Below, in pieces: positions 1 to 7,149 of a DNA stretch of 19,946 nt. Source of the DNA: Bacteroidales bacterium UBA5833 (GTDB taxonomy: Bacteria > Bacteroidota > Bacteroidia > Bacteroidales > Lentimicrobiaceae); assembly GCA_002433025.1 (NCBI GenBank), contig DJGZ01000021.1, positions 1 to 19,946 on the forward strand, written 5' to 3'. Each line of letters begins with the position of its first letter. The first letter of the stretch is position 1. The notes below the pieces were generated by a model. That model ran no database searches. It saw nothing but the letters and a program-made list of their open reading frames with translations, and was not told the DNA's origin. The translations under genes were made by a program, and so were the position numbers.

Positions 1-207
1 CCGGGTTGGGTGCCCTATCCTTGTCTGTGAGATTGGCTATGAGTTTTTCAGCAATGCTGATGCAGTTTGAAGCAATTGATTTTGGACCGGAAAGATCATG
101 CCGCCAGCATGTTTGCCTATATGCTTATGTAATCCTCAAATAAATTGTAAGCTCATGGCTGACGTTAATGTTGATGTAAAACGTCTGAGTTTTTCAGCAG
201 ACCCTAG
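1..207. other. Intergenic tail, no recognisable gene
   Basis: This stretch lies downstream of the GLUG-repeat gene, at the left edge of the window. A plus-strand frame is open from base 3 to a stop at 141-143, but its 46 codons resemble no family I know. A 14-base direct repeat (TGAGTTTTTCAGCA) occurs at 40-53 and again at 186-199, the second copy inside a hairpin next to the stop codon of the minus-strand gene. It may be plain intergenic sequence or the outer end of an insertion sequence; the data do not decide. Confidence 0.4.
183..202 (-). terminator. Weak hairpin after the GLUG-repeat gene
   Basis: The arms GTCTG (183-187) and CAGAC (198-202) can pair around a 10-base loop. On the minus strand the hairpin is followed by GTTTTAC, a short U-rich tail, and it starts just past the stop codon at 208-210. 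The stem is only five pairs, so it is a weak terminator candidate. It could instead be part of the terminal inverted repeat of an insertion sequence ending here. Confidence 0.25.
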
Positions 208-2175
208 TTAAAAATTGTCTTTTAAAATCACAAGCTTTTTCGAAGAGAATGATTCACTACTTTTAACTGTCAGGATGTAGATGCCGGGAACGAGAAATGA
301 AGTATTAATTTCTATTGATGGTGCAAAAGTTTTAGTTTTGAACATTTCTTTTCCCGACAAGTCACAGAGAAAAATATGACGTTCGATATGCCGCGGATTT
401 CCATCCCATTGAATGATTACCTTATCTATTGCCGGATTTGGAAAAACGGAAAAGGATGTAAAAGGGATTTCACGGATATCATTATAATAGATGAATTTAG
501 CGATGAGAACACTATCCTGACGAATATCATTGACGGTCAGCGGATTATTAGTAGTAATACTATCACCGTTTAAAGAATACCAACCATAAAATATATAATT
601 AGATATAGGAGTGGCAGTAACACTATTCGAGTTATTCCCAATCACAACCCATTGCATGACATTTTGGACTGGTTCAATAATTCCTCCGGTATCAGCCTGA
701 AAAGTAACAAGGTAAGAGTGATTATGCAAAACTGGTCTGATTTGGCCATCAGGTGCCTTCCCAATGCGCCAGGGCTCCTGTTGAGTGTTGCCAAAAAGCC
801 AACCCTGATCCTGAAAAGTTGCCATATTACTAAATGCAGAAGTAACTAACCGAAAAGGATCCTGGTTTTGTCCATTGTGATCCATTCCTGTTCCAATGGT
901 CATTTCACTGGTTTCAGAATCGTAAAAACAAGATGAAATGTAAGCTGTACTTCTATTCAGACCAATAAAACCGCCTGAAAACCATCCACTACTATTTATA
1001 ATACCAGAGGAATAACAATTTGAACAATTAGCAAAGTAGCTGTTTTCACCCAGGAAACCACCAACGGAATTGTTACCTTGAGTAGTACAAGCTGAGTATG
1101 AATCGGTTATTAATGAGCCTCCGGTTGTTATGCCGGCAAAACCACCTACTTCAGTATCTCCCTTAACGCTACCGTAAGAATAGCACTTTAAAATTTCATT
1201 ATTGTTTATACCAACGAAACCACCTATACGATCACCTTGATCTGAACTGATATTAACGTTGGAGTGACAGTCCCATATTAATCCTGAATTGAGTCCAACA
1301 AAACCACCAACATTTATATTTTCTGAACCCACAGTAACGATTATCCCTTCAGCAGAAGAACGGCTAATATCGGAGTAGTTTTCACCAACAAAGCCCCCAT
1401 ATTTATGCAAAGCACTTTGAATGCGTTCGATCCTGAATTTCACATGACAATCAATTATAGAAACATTGCTATATCCTGCCAAACCTCCTACACTATATTT
1501 TCCTGAAAGGACTGTATTTACGCTGCATCTTCTCACCCATGAATCATTATCCTGCTGAATAAATCCTACAAGACCACCTGCACGACCCCAGTCTGCAGCA
1601 ACCGTATCACTGCAGCTGCAATCTTCAATTCTTCCTCTTAACAAATGCCCCACCAAACCACCAACCATTTCCCTCCCGTTAACTTTACACCCTATTAAAA
1701 CGATGCCATTTACTTCTGGAATTTCATTATCATAACTTCCCATATAACCAACCAGAGAACCAAGTTTTGAATAGCCATTTGTATAAGAGTTGACCAGGGT
1801 TAAATCGCGAATATATCCTGATTTTATGGAACTGAATAATCCAACATCAGAATCAAGATTCCTGTTAATGAACAGATTACTTATGGAATGATTATTCCCA
1901 TCAAATCCTCCCTGAAATGGAATACCCAAATTTCCTATCGGACTAAAGCCTTTTCCCTGGAACCATGTTCGGGTTGGACTTGCATCAATATCCTGTGTCA
2001 ATTTGAAATACCGATTCCAATGGTGTGTTGAGTCAGAGAGCATTTGCAAATCATCCAGATTGGAAATAAGATAAGGAGAATCTGTTGTACCATTGCCTCC
2101 ACTATATTGAGCAAGTAAAAAAAAAGGATTTATAAAAACAAATAATAAGTAAGCTAACCGATAAAAAGTCTTCAT
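208..2175 (-). CDS. GLUG-repeat surface protein with T9SS type A sorting domain
   Basis: A secreted protein of 655 residues, likely surface-attached or released through the type IX secretion system. Residues 1-22 form a hydrophobic signal peptide ending LLAQ. From about 110 to 405 it carries roughly eleven GLUG-type repeats, seen as a recurring core of the form V-G-G-F/L-V-G (near 111, 139, 171, 199, 229, 259, 289, 318, 343, 371 and 400), each followed by a turn and a C-x-S/Y stretch. Residues about 488-561 resemble a divergent InlB B-repeat (FYGWYS core at 529-534). The C-terminal domain begins near VFPNPAIDK (577) and ends KKLVILKDNF, matching type A sorting domains. GLUG repeats occur in bacterial surface proteins and are predicted to form a beta-solenoid; the ligand is unknown. 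It starts 11 bp after the stop of the propeller-like gene, so the two are probably one transcript. It is more AT-rich than the genes right of 4590. Confidence 0.9.
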   Translation of the reverse strand: MKTFYRLAYLLFVFINPFFLLAQYSGGNGTTDSPYLISNLDDLQMLSDSTHHWNRYFKLTQDIDASPTRTWFQGKGFSPIGNLGIPFQGGFDGNNHSISNLFINRNLDSDVGLFSSIKSGYIRDLTLVNSYTNGYSKLGSLVGYMGSYDNEIPEVNGIVLIGCKVNGREMVGGLVGHLLRGRIEDCSCSDTVAADWGRAGGLVGFIQQDNDSWVRRCSVNTVLSGKYSVGGLAGYSNVSIIDCHVKFRIERIQSALHKYGGFVGENYSDISRSSAEGIIVTVGSENINVGGFVGLNSGLIWDCHSNVNISSDQGDRIGGFVGINNNEILKCYSYGSVKGDTEVGGFAGITTGGSLITDSYSACTTQGNNSVGGFLGENSYFANCSNCYSSGIINSSGWFSGGFIGLNRSTAYISSCFYDSETSEMTIGTGMDHNGQNQDPFRLVTSAFSNMATFQDQGWLFGNTQQEPWRIGKAPDGQIRPVLHNHSYLVTFQADTGGIIEPVQNVMQWVVIGNNSNSVTATPISNYIFYGWYSLNGDSITTNNPLTVNDIRQDSVLIAKFIYYNDIREIPFTSFSVFPNPAIDKVIIQWDGNPRHIERHIFLCDLSGKEMFKTKTFAPSIEINTSFLVPGIYILTVKSSESFSSKKLVILKDNF

Positions 2176-2186
2176 GGATTTTATAT

Positions 2187-3812
2187 TTATAAAATTAATA
2201 TTTTTTTCAGTATTACTTCTTTGTTTGCAACGTAACGCAGGATATAGACACCGCCAGGAAGAAAACTTACATCAATAGTGCCGTTGCTGTATAAAAATTG
2301 CTGGGAAAGTACGTTTCTGCCGTTGATATCAAAAATTTGAATCATGCAACTCGTCGTTTGGCTTTGATTTTCTGATTTGCTGAACGTAACATGATTTGTT
2401 GCGGGATTTGGAGAAACATTTAAATCTTCATATTTCGAGACATTTACGGTGTTTACTACTGTTGGGTCAGTAAGGTCTGTAACTACGAATTGCCAGAAGT
2501 TATAACCGGTTTCAGGAATAAAGTTACTACAATTAACATCGAATGACGGACTGAAATCCATCATTGCCGAAATTGCATATCTGTTAGCTTCAAATTGAGT
2601 TACGCCCTTGAAATGCTCAGAAAGTATTCCTCCAATAGATTGCTGCCAAAGCATTTGTCCTGAGGGGGTTATCTTAAAAATCCAAATAGAAGATTCATAT
2701 TGCCAATAGGTATTATTCCCTATGACATCACCATCTTTTGATGTCGATTCACAAAAAACAAGTAAATTGCCATCTGGAGCTTGTTTTATTGAAAATGCTC
2801 CCTCACCTTCAGATCCACCATAGCATTTTGACCAGATTATATTACCAACCAGGTCTATTTTAAAAACCCAGCAGTCAGCCCAATCACTGCTTCCATGATT
2901 ACCCGCATTTTCCAAATCTCCATCATATGAAAATGTCAGGCCTGCAACCACATACCCATCCGCTACCGGAGCAATAGAAAAGAGTAAATCTTTTTGGCTG
3001 CCTCCATAACAATGCTGCCATTCTATCATACCCTGACTGTTGATCTTGCATACAATTGCATCGGAACTGTAATTTGTTGAATTGCATTCAATATTGCCGG
3101 TGCTGTCATTCGAATACCCGTTCATAGCTGCAATATAGCCACCATCAGGTGTTGGAATAATAGCATTGATTGCTTCAAAATCAGAGGATCCAACAGTCAA
3201 ATCCCATTCTATTTCGCCGGTTTTATCAAATTTGGAAATCCATGCATCTTCATAACCAAAGTGGTTGGTTACACAACCACCTGACTCAGAAGCCATAGCT
3301 CCAAGTATATATCCTCCATCGGGTGTTGGAAATGCAGATTTCTGGTACATCATTCCGTTGGGTGTTCCAAACTTTTTACTCCAGAGTATGTCACCTTCCT
3401 GTGAAATTTTAACCATCCAGTTGTTGCCAATTCCCGGATAAGGATCGTTTATAATATCACCATCAATAGAAGAACTATATCCAAGAATAAAAATTCCTGA
3501 AGAGTCAGAAGCTTGAAAAGCACTCCAGGCATAATCCACGCTACTTCCACCAAGTGTTTTCTCCCATATAATATTACCTGTATCATCTATTCTTATAATC
3601 CAAATGTCATAACTACCATGATTAAATGATACCGGCCCATCAGAAGATAATGTAGATCCTATAATCATATAGCCATCATCAAGTTTTATCATATCACAAG
3701 ATTCTTCATCCTCAGAACCTCCATACGATTGCTGCCAGCCTATCTGAAGCTGACAGGTTGCAATTTTAGCAGAGAAGAGCAGAAAGTAGAACAAAAAAGA
3801 GAATTTTAACAT
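2187..3812 (-). CDS. Seven-repeat beta-propeller-like protein with T9SS type A sorting domain
   Basis: A secreted protein of 541 residues with signal peptide 1-20 (hydrophobic, ending ATCQ). The body is made of seven related units of about 55-70 residues. Each opens with a strand of the form I-x-W-x-x-x-x-G-G/S-S and then has a D-G-G-Y-I-type strand and an x-W-I-x-K-I-D-like strand. The unit openings are IGWQQSYGGS, IIWEKTLGGS, ILWSKKFGTP, IEWDLTVGSS, IEWQHCYGGS, IIWSKCYGGS and MLWQQSIGGI. Seven such units suggest a seven-bladed propeller, closed by the last strand WQFVVTDL. The C-terminal sorting domain begins at LNVSPNPATNH and ends KKILIL. No catalytic motif is visible, so a binding or scaffold role is inferred. 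A promoter candidate lies at 3934-3963, and the GLUG-repeat gene follows 11 bp downstream. Confidence 0.88.
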   Translation of the reverse strand: MLKFSFLFYFLLFSAKIATCQLQIGWQQSYGGSEDEESCDMIKLDDGYMIIGSTLSSDGPVSFNHGSYDIWIIRIDDTGNIIWEKTLGGSSVDYAWSAFQASDSSGIFILGYSSSIDGDIINDPYPGIGNNWMVKISQEGDILWSKKFGTPNGMMYQKSAFPTPDGGYILGAMASESGGCVTNHFGYEDAWISKFDKTGEIEWDLTVGSSDFEAINAIIPTPDGGYIAAMNGYSNDSTGNIECNSTNYSSDAIVCKINSQGMIEWQHCYGGSQKDLLFSIAPVADGYVVAGLTFSYDGDLENAGNHGSSDWADCWVFKIDLVGNIIWSKCYGGSEGEGAFSIKQAPDGNLLVFCESTSKDGDVIGNNTYWQYESSIWIFKITPSGQMLWQQSIGGILSEHFKGVTQFEANRYAISAMMDFSPSFDVNCSNFIPETGYNFWQFVVTDLTDPTVVNTVNVSKYEDLNVSPNPATNHVTFSKSENQSQTTSCMIQIFDINGRNVLSQQFLYSNGTIDVSFLPGGVYILRYVANKEVILKKILIL

Positions 3813-4108
3813 AATGTGTTGATTTATTCATGAAACACTTTCCATATTTGTATCATTAAACCTTAATCATCGCAATCTATTACATTTCATAAAAATCAAG
3901 AACCATCATAGAAATATTTGAAATTCCTATATACAAATATATATCAACATTTTACAAAAACAATCACTGTTGTCCGGTAAATATACAAAAATCAAGGTTT
4001 GATTTCGTAACACAATGATAATTAAACACAATAATTTTATTATCTTGGTTGAAGGAGGGCAAAGTTGCTGTATTTAAGGGACAACCTTTAAGGTTTTATT
4101 AAAGAAAA
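3813..4108. other. AT-rich intergenic region between propeller gene and toxin remnant
   Basis: This divergent intergenic stretch holds the promoter candidate of the propeller-like gene (3934-3963). Around 4060-4100 the plus strand can be read as KVAVF followed by RFIKEK in a shifted frame, which may be the collapsed front part of the nucleotidyltransferase remnant that is clear from 4109 on. No intact gene is visible. Confidence 0.5.
3934..3963 (-). promoter_or_regulatory. Bacteroidota-type promoter candidate for the propeller/GLUG unit
   Basis: On the minus strand a -33-like TTG (3961-3963) is followed after 19 bases by TATATTTG (3934-3941), an exact match to TAnnTTTG. Transcription would start near 3927, giving a leader of about 115 bases before the start codon at 3812. 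Confidence 0.55.
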
Positions 4109-4216
4109 GTGGATCTTCTGACGGAATCATCACTCCGTAATCCTTATCTAAAGAAAAGCATTGAAAATACTAAAATTCTCATCTATGACGGAGCAAGGCA
4201 GGAAGTATTTGTCTGA
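4109..4216 (+). pseudogene. C-terminal remnant of MntA-type antitoxin nucleotidyltransferase
   Basis: The plus-strand frame from 4109 to the stop at 4214-4216 reads VDLLTESSLRNPYLKKSIEN followed by TKILIYDGARQEVFV. This matches the usual C-terminal end of minimal nucleotidyltransferases of the MNT family, which act as antitoxins by adding AMP to the partner HepT toxin. The N-terminal part with the GSx10DxD catalytic motif is missing; just upstream the frame is broken (TAA at about 4105) and only a possible fragment is left near 4060-4100. The tail overlaps the start of the HepT remnant by 32 bases (4185-4216), the tight coupling expected of such pairs. Without its catalytic half it cannot be active. 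Confidence 0.7.
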
Positions 4217-4522
4217 TACTTTACTGGCCATTGGGTTAATAGAAGATTTCGCCAGTGATATATTAACCTATTCAGATTACCCGAATGATTTAAAGACTCA
4301 AAGTGCAGTCGAAAGATAGCTTGGAATAATTGGGGGGCTGTTAATAAGTAAGACAAAAATTTTCCGGAAAATAAAATCTGGATAGTGCCCGTAGAATAAT
4401 TCGGTATGCGCAACCGGATTATTCATTCCTATGATTCTGTTGATTCATCAATGGTTTGGGCAATTCTAAAAAATCACCTTTTACCACTTAAGGAGGAGAT
4501 ATTTAAACTAAATGATTTGTAA
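4185..4522 (+). pseudogene. Decayed HepT-family (DUF86) toxin gene
   Basis: The plus strand from ATG 4185 reads MTEQGRKYLSDTLLAIGLIE and continues DFASDILTYSDYPNDLKTQSAVER, the typical N-terminal helices of HepT/DUF86 ribonuclease toxins. It then meets an in-frame TAG at 4317-4319, where the family usually has Gln in RQLGIIGEAVNK, so CAG to TAG is likely. The frame shifts by one inside the six-G run at 4332-4337, and further stops follow in the restored frame (TAA 4349-4351 and 4397-4399). After these the C-terminal part is clear: RNRIIHSYDSVD carries the R-x4-H-x-Y active-site motif (Arg at 4409, His at 4424), then the protein ends EEIFKLNDL at TAA 4520-4522. At about 112 codons its full length matches the family. 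At least three stops and one frameshift make it a pseudogene. No sign of expression was found. Confidence 0.8.
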
Positions 4523-4590
4523 AGAAATAAAAATCAATATGTTGCGTCTTTGCGTGATTCTTAATTTTAGCGGATTATTGTGGTTGGAAA

Positions 4591-4631
4591 ATAAAAAACT
4601 CCCGGCCAATGACCGGGAGTTGCTATTTTTT
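4591..4631 (-). terminator. Intrinsic terminator after rpmA, possibly bidirectional
   Basis: A perfect nine-pair stem joins AACTCCCGG (4597-4605) and CCGGGAGTT (4613-4621) around a seven-base loop. On the minus strand it is followed directly by a T-run (TTTTTAT), 35 bp beyond the rpmA stop. On the plus strand a seven-T run starts four bases after the stem, so it may also stop transcription coming from the left. It marks the boundary between the AT-rich left part and the core genes. Confidence 0.85.
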
Positions 4632-4655
4632 TGCCAGTATTATCTGATTTACAGA

Positions 4656-4922
4656 TTATTCAGCATCCTTGATGGGGAGAACGGAAACGTAGGATTTGTC
4701 GTTTTTCCTGCGGCGGAATTCAACGACACCATCTACGAGGGCAAACAGGGTGTGGTCCTTGCCCATGCCTACATTCAGGCCGGGGTTGTGAACCGTGCCA
4801 CGCTGACGGATAATGATGTTACCGGCCTGTGCAGCCTGTCCACCATAAATCTTAACGCCGAGGCGTTTGCTGTGTGATTCCCTACCGTTCTGCGAACTAC
4901 CGGCACCTTTTTTATGAGCCAT
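4656..4922 (-). CDS. rpmA: 50S ribosomal protein L27
   Basis: L27 of the large ribosomal subunit, 88 residues, normal length. Its N-terminal tail (MAHKKGAGSSQNGRESHSKR) reaches the peptidyl transferase centre in the known ribosome structures. The conserved GVKIYGGQAAQAGNIIIRQR and the HNPGLNVGMGKDHTLFALVD segment are intact. There is no N-terminal extension of the kind cleaved off in Firmicutes. The gene lies 46 bp after rplU on the same strand, the widespread rplU-rpmA pair, and is followed by a strong terminator at 4591-4621. Confidence 0.98.
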   Translation of the reverse strand: MAHKKGAGSSQNGRESHSKRLGVKIYGGQAAQAGNIIIRQRGTVHNPGLNVGMGKDHTLFALVDGVVEFRRRKNDKSYVSVLPIKDAE

Positions 4923-4968
4923 ATCTTTTCGTTTTTAGCGGTTATACAATGGTTTTGATACAGCCTTC

Positions 4969-5280
4969 TCAGGCGGTGATGGCATCGATCTGCAGCCTGG
5001 TAAGGTACTGCCTGTGACCGTTTGACTTCTGATAACCTTTTCTCCTCTTCTTTTTGAAGACGATCACCTTATCGCCACGTAAATGCGACAGGATTTTAGC
5101 CGTAACGACAGCGCCGGTAACCGTCGGCTGTCCGATGGTAACAGCTCCGTCGTTGTCAACCAACATTACGTTGTTCAGTTCAACGGTTGAGCCTTCTTCA
5201 CCCTCAAGACGATGCACGAAGATCACCTGGTCTTTTACCACTTTGTGTTGCTGGCCGGCGATTTCTACGATTGCGTACAT
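4969..5280 (-). CDS. rplU: 50S ribosomal protein L21
   Basis: L21 of the large ribosomal subunit, 103 residues, which binds 23S rRNA. The start MYAIVEIAGQQHKVVKDQVI, the VTAKILSHLRGDKVIVFKKK region and the KRRKGYQKSNGHRQYLT signature are all present. It is the first gene of the rplU-rpmA unit. A Bacteroidota-type promoter candidate lies at 5326-5355, and a short GC hairpin (5307-5323) sits in the leader near the predicted start of transcription. Confidence 0.98.
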   Translation of the reverse strand: MYAIVEIAGQQHKVVKDQVIFVHRLEGEEGSTVELNNVMLVDNDGAVTIGQPTVTGAVVTAKILSHLRGDKVIVFKKKRRKGYQKSNGHRQYLTRLQIDAITA

Positions 5281-5306
5281 TGTGAATTGTTTAATAGGTT
5301 AAGGTT

Positions 5307-5323
5307 CCCCTGATTATCGGGGG
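5307..5323 (-). promoter_or_regulatory. GC hairpin in the rplU leader
   Basis: CCCC (5307-5310) and GGGG (5319-5322) can pair, with GA/TC adding two pairs after a bulge. On the minus strand the hairpin falls at or just after the transcription start predicted from the promoter at 5326-5355. It may stabilise the messenger or act in autoregulation; no family leader motif was recognised. Confidence 0.35.
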
Positions 5324-5325
5324 TG

Positions 5326-5355
5326 CAAAAATAGGAATAATTTTCTAATTCCAAA
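5326..5355 (-). promoter_or_regulatory. Bacteroidota-type promoter candidate for rplU-rpmA
   Basis: On the minus strand TTTG (5352-5355) is followed after 18 bases by TATTTTTG (5326-5333), an exact TAnnTTTG match. The predicted leader to the rplU start at 5280 is about 40 bases. The promoter lies between the EamA stop codon (5360-5362) and rplU, so the ribosomal genes need not depend on transcription of the permease. Confidence 0.65.
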
Positions 5356-5359
5356 TGAT

Positions 5360-6295
5360 TTAATGCGAAAATTTTATAACTCCGGCAATAAACCTGACAA
5401 TCCGGTTATTGGTCAGGCTGCTGGTATTTACCAGCAACACGCCCATGATTACAAGCATTACCCATATAAGGAACCCCGTACGGAATTTTTCACCGTCAGC
5501 TATGCCCCATATCAGCGCAATGACGGGAATAAAATAAGTGACCGACGAGGCAAACACCGCGCTGCTCATCTGAATCAGCCTGTTGAACAGCATCAGGGCC
5601 AGACCGGTGCCGGCAATGGCCAGTATGGCAATATAGCCAAGTCCTTTCCAGGATTCCGGGTTACTTTCAATTCCTGAAGCAAAAGGGGTGAACCCGAACA
5701 GATAGATTGCCGCCATCGGGCCGACGGTGAAAAAAGATAAAGCCGTGATGGCCACCGGATCAACTCCCTGAAGAAATGCCTTCACTATATTTACATTGAC
5801 TGCATAACAGATGGCGGCAATGATAATCAGGATGGCAAAACCCATATTGACAGTGAAATTGCCCGAACCGCTGACGCTAACCAGCCCGATGGCCCCTGCC
5901 AGTCCGATGATTACCCCCGTTACGTTGAACCATTTCGGCCTGTTTCTAAAGAAAGCAATACCTACAATCAACGTAAACAGCGGTGTAAGAGAGTTGAGAA
6001 TACCTGCCAGCGAACTGTCAATCCCCTGCTGGGCTGCAGCGAAAAGAAAAGCAGGAATCAGGCTGCCGACCATTCCTACTGCAAATAAAACCCTCCATTG
6101 ACCCAGCGGGATGCCTTTGAGCCTTTTCGCTGCAAACGGAATCAGGAACAGCCATGTAATAACCACCCTCAATGCACCTACTTCTCCCGGGCTGAAACTC
6201 TCAAGTCCACGCTTGATTAGAATGAAGGAACTTCCCCACACGAGGGCGAGTATTATAAGTATTGACCAGGGAAGCCAGGGTTTTCTCTCGGGCAT
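5360..6295 (-). CDS. EamA-family (drug/metabolite transporter superfamily) permease
   Basis: A multi-pass inner-membrane protein of 311 residues with about ten hydrophobic segments arranged as two EamA repeats (roughly 10-140 and 155-292), the normal size for this family. The first repeat begins SILIILALVWGSSFILIKRG, where WGSSF is the usual EamA motif, and has SLIPAFLFAAAQQGIDSSLA with the typical loop before helix four. The second repeat has the ALSFFTVGP and SSVTYFIPVIALIWG segments seen in this family. Members export amino acids, metabolites or drugs; the substrate cannot be told from sequence. It ends 80 bp before the rplU start. A possible promoter element is TAATTTTG on the minus strand (6376-6383), with no good -33 box. 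Confidence 0.92.
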   Translation of the reverse strand: MPERKPWLPWSILIILALVWGSSFILIKRGLESFSPGEVGALRVVITWLFLIPFAAKRLKGIPLGQWRVLFAVGMVGSLIPAFLFAAAQQGIDSSLAGILNSLTPLFTLIVGIAFFRNRPKWFNVTGVIIGLAGAIGLVSVSGSGNFTVNMGFAILIIIAAICYAVNVNIVKAFLQGVDPVAITALSFFTVGPMAAIYLFGFTPFASGIESNPESWKGLGYIAILAIAGTGLALMLFNRLIQMSSAVFASSVTYFIPVIALIWGIADGEKFRTGFLIWVMLVIMGVLLVNTSSLTNNRIVRFIAGVIKFSH

Positions 6296-6726
6296 AAATT
6301 TTTGTCACTGATTGCAGGTTGTATTGAATTTTTTCAGCAGGATGCAGTATCAACTGTTTTCAGAGCAGAAAGTTGCAAAATTAGTTGTTTGTATTGAAGG
6401 AACTGCCCATCCACGGTAAATTAAACCTGAGAATTTCCGGGCTTGTAATATCCATAAGATCAGTCGAATATATGCCTAATTGACATGCTGCTCATTAACC
6501 CGGGGGAATGGACCGGATGAAATCCGGGGTTTCCTGTATCAATTTCCTTTCTGACATGAAGGCTTAAAGATTCCCTGCTCACGGGGATTGAATGTTTTTG
6601 CAGGCATATTGCATGCAGCAAGAAGAGCAAACCAAAGTTTGTTAAATTTGCTTTCCGGCCGGTTACATTGCTGAGCTTTGTTAAGGCGCAGATTCTCCGA
6701 TCTTAGCGGGAAGAAGTTAAACTAAT
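6296..6726. other. Divergent intergenic region between EamA permease and the 6727 gene
   Basis: This 431-base region separates divergent genes. TAATTTTG on the minus strand (6376-6383) could be the -7 box for the permease and TAAATTTG on the plus strand (6643-6650) the -7 box for the gene at 6727, but neither has a convincing -33 partner. Two small hairpins are visible: CCGGAT/ATCCGG with a three-base loop (6513-6527), and TCCC/GGGA (6572-6587) followed several bases later by five T. No RNA family or small coding frame was recognised. Confidence 0.45.
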
Positions 6727-7080
6727 ATGGGTAATATGTACAAAACCAGGAAAATAAGGGAAGAAGAGAGGGCTTTCATCCTCTTTCTGCTCGCTGAGTG
6801 CGATGTTAATGAACAAGCCTATCCCGTTGCCGGAGAAGTTTATGAGTATGAAGGCGGGATTATGGGCAGCATTAACCTGGCCGGCAGCGATCCCGATCAG
6901 TATGCGGGCGACCTTATACAGGTGGAATATACCGATTCAGATCAGGTTGAAGTAATTATCACCCTTACCTGTGATAAAAACAACCGCTTACTGGACCTTG
7001 ATTTCTGGAAAGCGGACTTTTCAAAACTGATCCGTTATCCAACGCCCGGAGAGGTGACTATTCTGAGAAAACTTCAGTAG
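6727..7080 (+). CDS. Small acidic protein resembling the DUF6984 family
   Basis: A cytosolic protein of 117 residues with no signal peptide or membrane segment. It starts with a charged helix (RKIREEERAFILFLLAECDV), followed by a strongly acidic middle (YEYEGGIMGSINL, then GDLIQVEYTDSDQVEVIITL) and an ending LDFWKADFSKLIRYPTPGEV. The pattern of an E-E-x-A-F/L-I-x-F-L-L helix, a G-x-M-G-S segment and a final D-F-W-K-x-D-F stretch recalls small proteins grouped as DUF6984; this is memory-based and unproven. The function is unknown. The first ATG (6727) is taken, but the in-frame ATG nine bases later is equally possible. The dehydrogenase gene begins 69 bp downstream on the same strand, so co-transcription is possible. 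Confidence 0.75.
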   Translation: MGNMYKTRKIREEERAFILFLLAECDVNEQAYPVAGEVYEYEGGIMGSINLAGSDPDQYAGDLIQVEYTDSDQVEVIITLTCDKNNRLLDLDFWKADFSKLIRYPTPGEVTILRKLQ

Positions 7081-7149
7081 AGCGGAAGCATTTTATCCTG
7101 TCATTTGTCCGGCAACCTTGAATCTAACTTAAAGAATCAATACCTGATT

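Noticed and set aside
3..143. Plus-strand frame open from the window edge, 46 codons
   Set aside because: Too short, no recognisable family, and no coding signal beyond being open; it may be chance or the tail of a gene that cannot be judged from here.
4183..4413. A 76-codon minus-strand frame
   Set aside because: It is antisense to the HepT remnant, which explains the same bases with family motifs; the minus-strand translation resembles nothing.
4109..4522. A working toxin-antitoxin system
   Set aside because: The antitoxin lacks its catalytic motif and the toxin has several stops and a frameshift.
4512..4877. A 121-codon plus-strand frame beginning near the HepT stop
   Set aside because: It runs through the rpmA terminator and antisense to rpmA; the overlap with a certain ribosomal gene and the lack of any family match make it spurious.
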